A DNA stretch of 9,124 nt from Neptuniibacter sp. (lineage in GTDB: Bacteria > Pseudomonadota > Gammaproteobacteria > Pseudomonadales > Balneatricaceae): contig JASBRM010000356.1 in the NCBI GenBank assembly GCA_030149405.1, forward strand, positions 1-9,124. Direction: 5' to 3'. Every line of letters starts with the position of its first letter. Position 1 is the first letter of the stretch. The notes under the pieces are model-generated. The model had not been told where the DNA came from. It did not search any database and worked only from the letters and a program-made list of their open reading frames with translations. Shown one piece after another: positions 7,467 through 9,124 of this stretch. The translations under genes and the position numbers were made by a program.

Positions 7467-8063
7467 ATGGCAACTCTTTTGTATATCAAATCCAGCATTT
7501 TTGGTGATAACGGTAACTCCAGCAAACTGGCGAATAACTTTATTGAACAATGGCAGGTTAAACACCCAGAGGGTGAAGTGGTAGTCCGTGACCTGATTGC
7601 CGAGGAACTTCCTCACATGGATGGCACAGTGGTGACTGCACTTAGGGGTGATGTTGCTGAGCATACCGATGAGCACCGTGCCATTCTGATTCTATCGGAC
7701 GAGTTGGTGGCAGAGCTTAAAGCCGCTGATGAAGTTGTGATCGGGGTACCGCTGTATAACTTTAATATCCCAAGTCAGATGAAGTCCTACTTTGATCTGT
7801 TGGCTCGTGCAGGAGTGACCTTTTCTTATACAGAAAATGGCCCTGTGGGTTTAATTGGTGACAAACCGGTTTACCTGATCACGACTCGCGGTGGCCTGTA
7901 TCGTGATTCAGGAAATGATTTCCAGATTCCGTTTGTAAAACAGTTTCTGAGCTTTATTGGGCTTAATTCCGTAGAAGTGATCTATGCGGAAGGTTTAGCA
8001 ATGGGCGACTTTGCTGAGAAGGCTTTGGTTGCAGCTAATCAGCAAATTTCAGCAATTCACTAG
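7467..8063 (+). CDS. azoR: FMN-dependent NADH-azoreductase / quinone reductase
   Basis: This is a cytosolic flavodoxin-fold enzyme that uses NAD(P)H and FMN for two-electron reduction of quinones and, in vitro, azo dyes and nitroaromatics. The 198 residues match the usual AzoR length of about 200. The N-terminal strand and phosphate loop (LLYIKSSIFGDNGNSSKLA, 4-22) bind the FMN phosphate. PLYNFNIPSQMKSYFD (95-110) and TTRGGLY (139-145) are the hallmark FMN-contacting loops. The segment ARAGVTFSYTENGPVGL (113-129) is nearly identical to recalled E. coli AzoR. AGGAG at 7455-7459 lies 7 nt before the ATG. It is the first gene of the operon divergent from the LysR regulator and ends 11 bases before yqjG. 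Its partners suggest that quinone detoxification, not dye reduction, is the natural role. Confidence 0.94.
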   Translation: MATLLYIKSSIFGDNGNSSKLANNFIEQWQVKHPEGEVVVRDLIAEELPHMDGTVVTALRGDVAEHTDEHRAILILSDELVAELKAADEVVIGVPLYNFNIPSQMKSYFDLLARAGVTFSYTENGPVGLIGDKPVYLITTRGGLYRDSGNDFQIPFVKQFLSFIGLNSVEVIYAEGLAMGDFAEKALVAANQQISAIH

Positions 8064-8067
8064 GAGG
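8062..8067 (+). promoter_or_regulatory. Perfect Shine-Dalgarno overlapping the azoR stop codon
   Basis: AGGAGG begins inside the TAG stop of azoR (8061-8063) and lies 7 bases before the yqjG ATG at 8075. Ribosomes ending azoR would sit on this site, so the two genes are probably translationally coupled, with strong initiation at yqjG. Confidence 0.8.
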
Positions 8068-8074
8068 GACTGTT

Positions 8075-9055
8075 ATGGGACTGTTGATTGAAGGTAAGTG
8101 GCATGACCAGTGGTATGACACTAAAAGCCACAAAGGTGAGTTCGTACGTGGTGAATCACAGTTTCGTAACTGGATCACCGCTGATGGTAGCGCAGGGCCA
8201 ACAGGTGTTGCGGGCTTTAAAGCAGAACCTGGAAGATACCATTTATATCTGTCTTTGGCCTGCCCCTGGGCGCATCGCACGTTGATTATGCGCGAGCTGA
8301 AAGGCTTGCAGGACATAATCAGTGTCAGTGCTGTGCACCCTCATATGCTCGAACAGGGTTGGTCTTTTGAAAAAGGCCTACCAGGTGCAACAGGCGATCA
8401 GCTGTTTAACTCAGATTATCTGCATCAGATTTATACCCGTTCAAGTCCGGATTATTCGGGGCGGGTCACTGTGCCTGTACTGTGGGATAAACAGCAGCAA
8501 TGCATAGTTAATAACGAATCAGCAGAGATCATCAGAATGCTGAACACCGCATTTGATGGTGTGGGAGCAAAAGCCGGTGATTATTATCCTGCAGAACTTC
8601 GCAGTGAAATAAATGATTTGAACGGCTGGGTCTACGACAAGATCAATAACGGGGTTTACCGGGCCGGTTTTGCGACCAGTCAGCAGGCCTATGATTCCGC
8701 AGTGAATGAATTATTTGACGCGCTCGACAAAGTAGAGGGCATTCTAACGGCTCAGCGTTATTTGGCAGGTTCACAAATTACCGAAGCGGATATCCGTTTG
8801 TTCACCACATTGGTTCGGTTTGATCCTGTGTATGTGACCCACTTTAAGTGTGATCGAAAACGCATCGCAGATTATCCGGCTTTATCTGGATATTTGCGTG
8901 AGCTCTATCAACTGCCAGGTGTGGCTGAAACCGTAAATATGCAACATATTCGCGAGCATTATTTTTTCAGTCACCGGATGATTAATCCGCACGGTATCGT
9001 TTCCACTGGGCCGGAGTTTGACCTGAATGCAGCCCATGGGAGAGAGGGTTTATGA
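8075..9055 (+). CDS. yqjG: Glutathionyl-hydroquinone reductase (YqjG/ECM4-type, Xi-class GST)
   Basis: This cytosolic enzyme reduces glutathionyl-hydroquinones to free hydroquinones at the expense of glutathione, rescuing adducts formed when quinones react with GSH. At 326 residues it matches E. coli YqjG (about 328). The thioredoxin-fold N-domain carries the catalytic Cys63 in SLACPWAHRTL, the Xi-class CPWA motif. VPVLWD (133-138) and NNESAEIIRML (146-156) supply the cis-proline and gamma-glutamyl contacts to GSH. The helical C-domain includes NNGVYRAGFA with Tyr195, and HIREHYFFSH with Tyr296. Both tyrosines fall at the same numbers as the hydroquinone-site tyrosines recalled for E. coli YqjG. 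The long N-terminal extension before the CPWA motif is typical of this class. It is the second gene after azoR, and its stop overlaps the next ATG by four bases, so the block is a single transcript. Confidence 0.95.
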   Translation: MGLLIEGKWHDQWYDTKSHKGEFVRGESQFRNWITADGSAGPTGVAGFKAEPGRYHLYLSLACPWAHRTLIMRELKGLQDIISVSAVHPHMLEQGWSFEKGLPGATGDQLFNSDYLHQIYTRSSPDYSGRVTVPVLWDKQQQCIVNNESAEIIRMLNTAFDGVGAKAGDYYPAELRSEINDLNGWVYDKINNGVYRAGFATSQQAYDSAVNELFDALDKVEGILTAQRYLAGSQITEADIRLFTTLVRFDPVYVTHFKCDRKRIADYPALSGYLRELYQLPGVAETVNMQHIREHYFFSHRMINPHGIVSTGPEFDLNAAHGREGL

Positions 9056-9124
9056 GTAAAAGAGAAATAGTAAAAGTCATTCTCGCCGTGGACAGTCAGG
9101 ACGGGGCGGGCGTTAAGCTGAAGC
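9052..9124 (+). CDS. Probable pirin-family protein, 3'-partial
   Basis: Only 24 residues are visible (MSKREIVKVILAVDSQDGAGVKLK) before the right edge. The DGAGVKL segment about 18 residues from the start is a signature of bacterial pirins, cupin-fold metal proteins, some of which have quercetin dioxygenase activity while others act as regulators or redox sensors. The ATG overlaps the yqjG stop (ATGA), with a GAGAGAGGG ribosome-binding site just upstream, so it belongs to the same operon. A pirin gene (yhaK) also neighbours yhaJ in E. coli, which supports the call. The family assignment rests on a very short stretch and the function is open. Confidence 0.65.
   Translation, partial: MSKREIVKVILAVDSQDGAGVKLK

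Noticed and set aside
1..9124. Mobile elements, CRISPR arrays, toxin-antitoxin pairs, phage genes or RNA genes
   Set aside because: No direct-repeat arrays, transposase motifs, terminal inverted repeats or tRNA-like cloverleafs were seen. Genes are densely packed with ordinary operon spacing.

Overview
This window looks like chromosomal DNA of a gammaproteobacterium, probably a marine or environmental one. The evidence is moderate GC with mixed codon use, copper/silver RND efflux proteins close to the Escherichia coli Cus family, and a quinone-detoxification cluster whose members resemble E. coli AzoR, YqjG and YhaJ. The genus cannot be fixed from the sequence alone. No tRNA, rRNA, CRISPR array, insertion sequence or attachment site was seen, and no stretch longer than about 190 bases lacks a gene.

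Left block (1-5718, + strand): three co-oriented genes encode a complete tripartite heavy-metal efflux pump of the CusCBA type. They are an outer-membrane TolC-family channel (5' end cut by the window edge), a periplasmic adaptor and a 12-TM RND transporter. Each junction is an ATGA stop/start overlap, so the three are one tightly coupled operon. The adaptor keeps the three N-terminal methionines of CusB and carries a C-terminal CusF-like metallochaperone domain. The transporter keeps the three-methionine Cu(I)/Ag(I) site of CusA. Copper/silver export is therefore the most likely role. The operon ends in a GC-rich hairpin at 5725-5758 that can serve both strands.

Middle (5811-6254, - strand): a small secreted, cupredoxin-like protein of unknown function converges on the pump operon. 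It has its own plausible sigma70 promoter and a 5' leader of roughly 80 nt. Its predicted mature N-terminus is histidine, which suggests, but does not prove, copper binding.

Right block (6441-9124): a LysR-type regulator on the - strand is divergent from a + strand operon. That operon encodes an FMN-dependent NADH-azoreductase/quinone reductase (AzoR), a glutathionyl-hydroquinone reductase (YqjG family) and the start of a probable pirin-family protein cut by the right edge. A 36-bp imperfect palindrome sits in the divergent promoter region and is the best candidate operator for the LysR protein. The block reads as a quinone/nitroaromatic-responsive detoxification module. From memory, the E. 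coli yqjG-yhaH-yhaI-yhaJ-yhaK neighbourhood groups the same families. AzoR would reduce quinones by two electrons, YqjG would reduce glutathionyl-hydroquinones back to free hydroquinones, and the regulator would sense the inducer.

Most of the window is recognisable biology. The less ordinary points are the adaptor-CusF fusion with an altered metal-site residue, the uncharacterised secreted protein with an N-terminal histidine, the large operator-like dyad, and a missing lysine in the presumed proton relay of the CusA-like pump.
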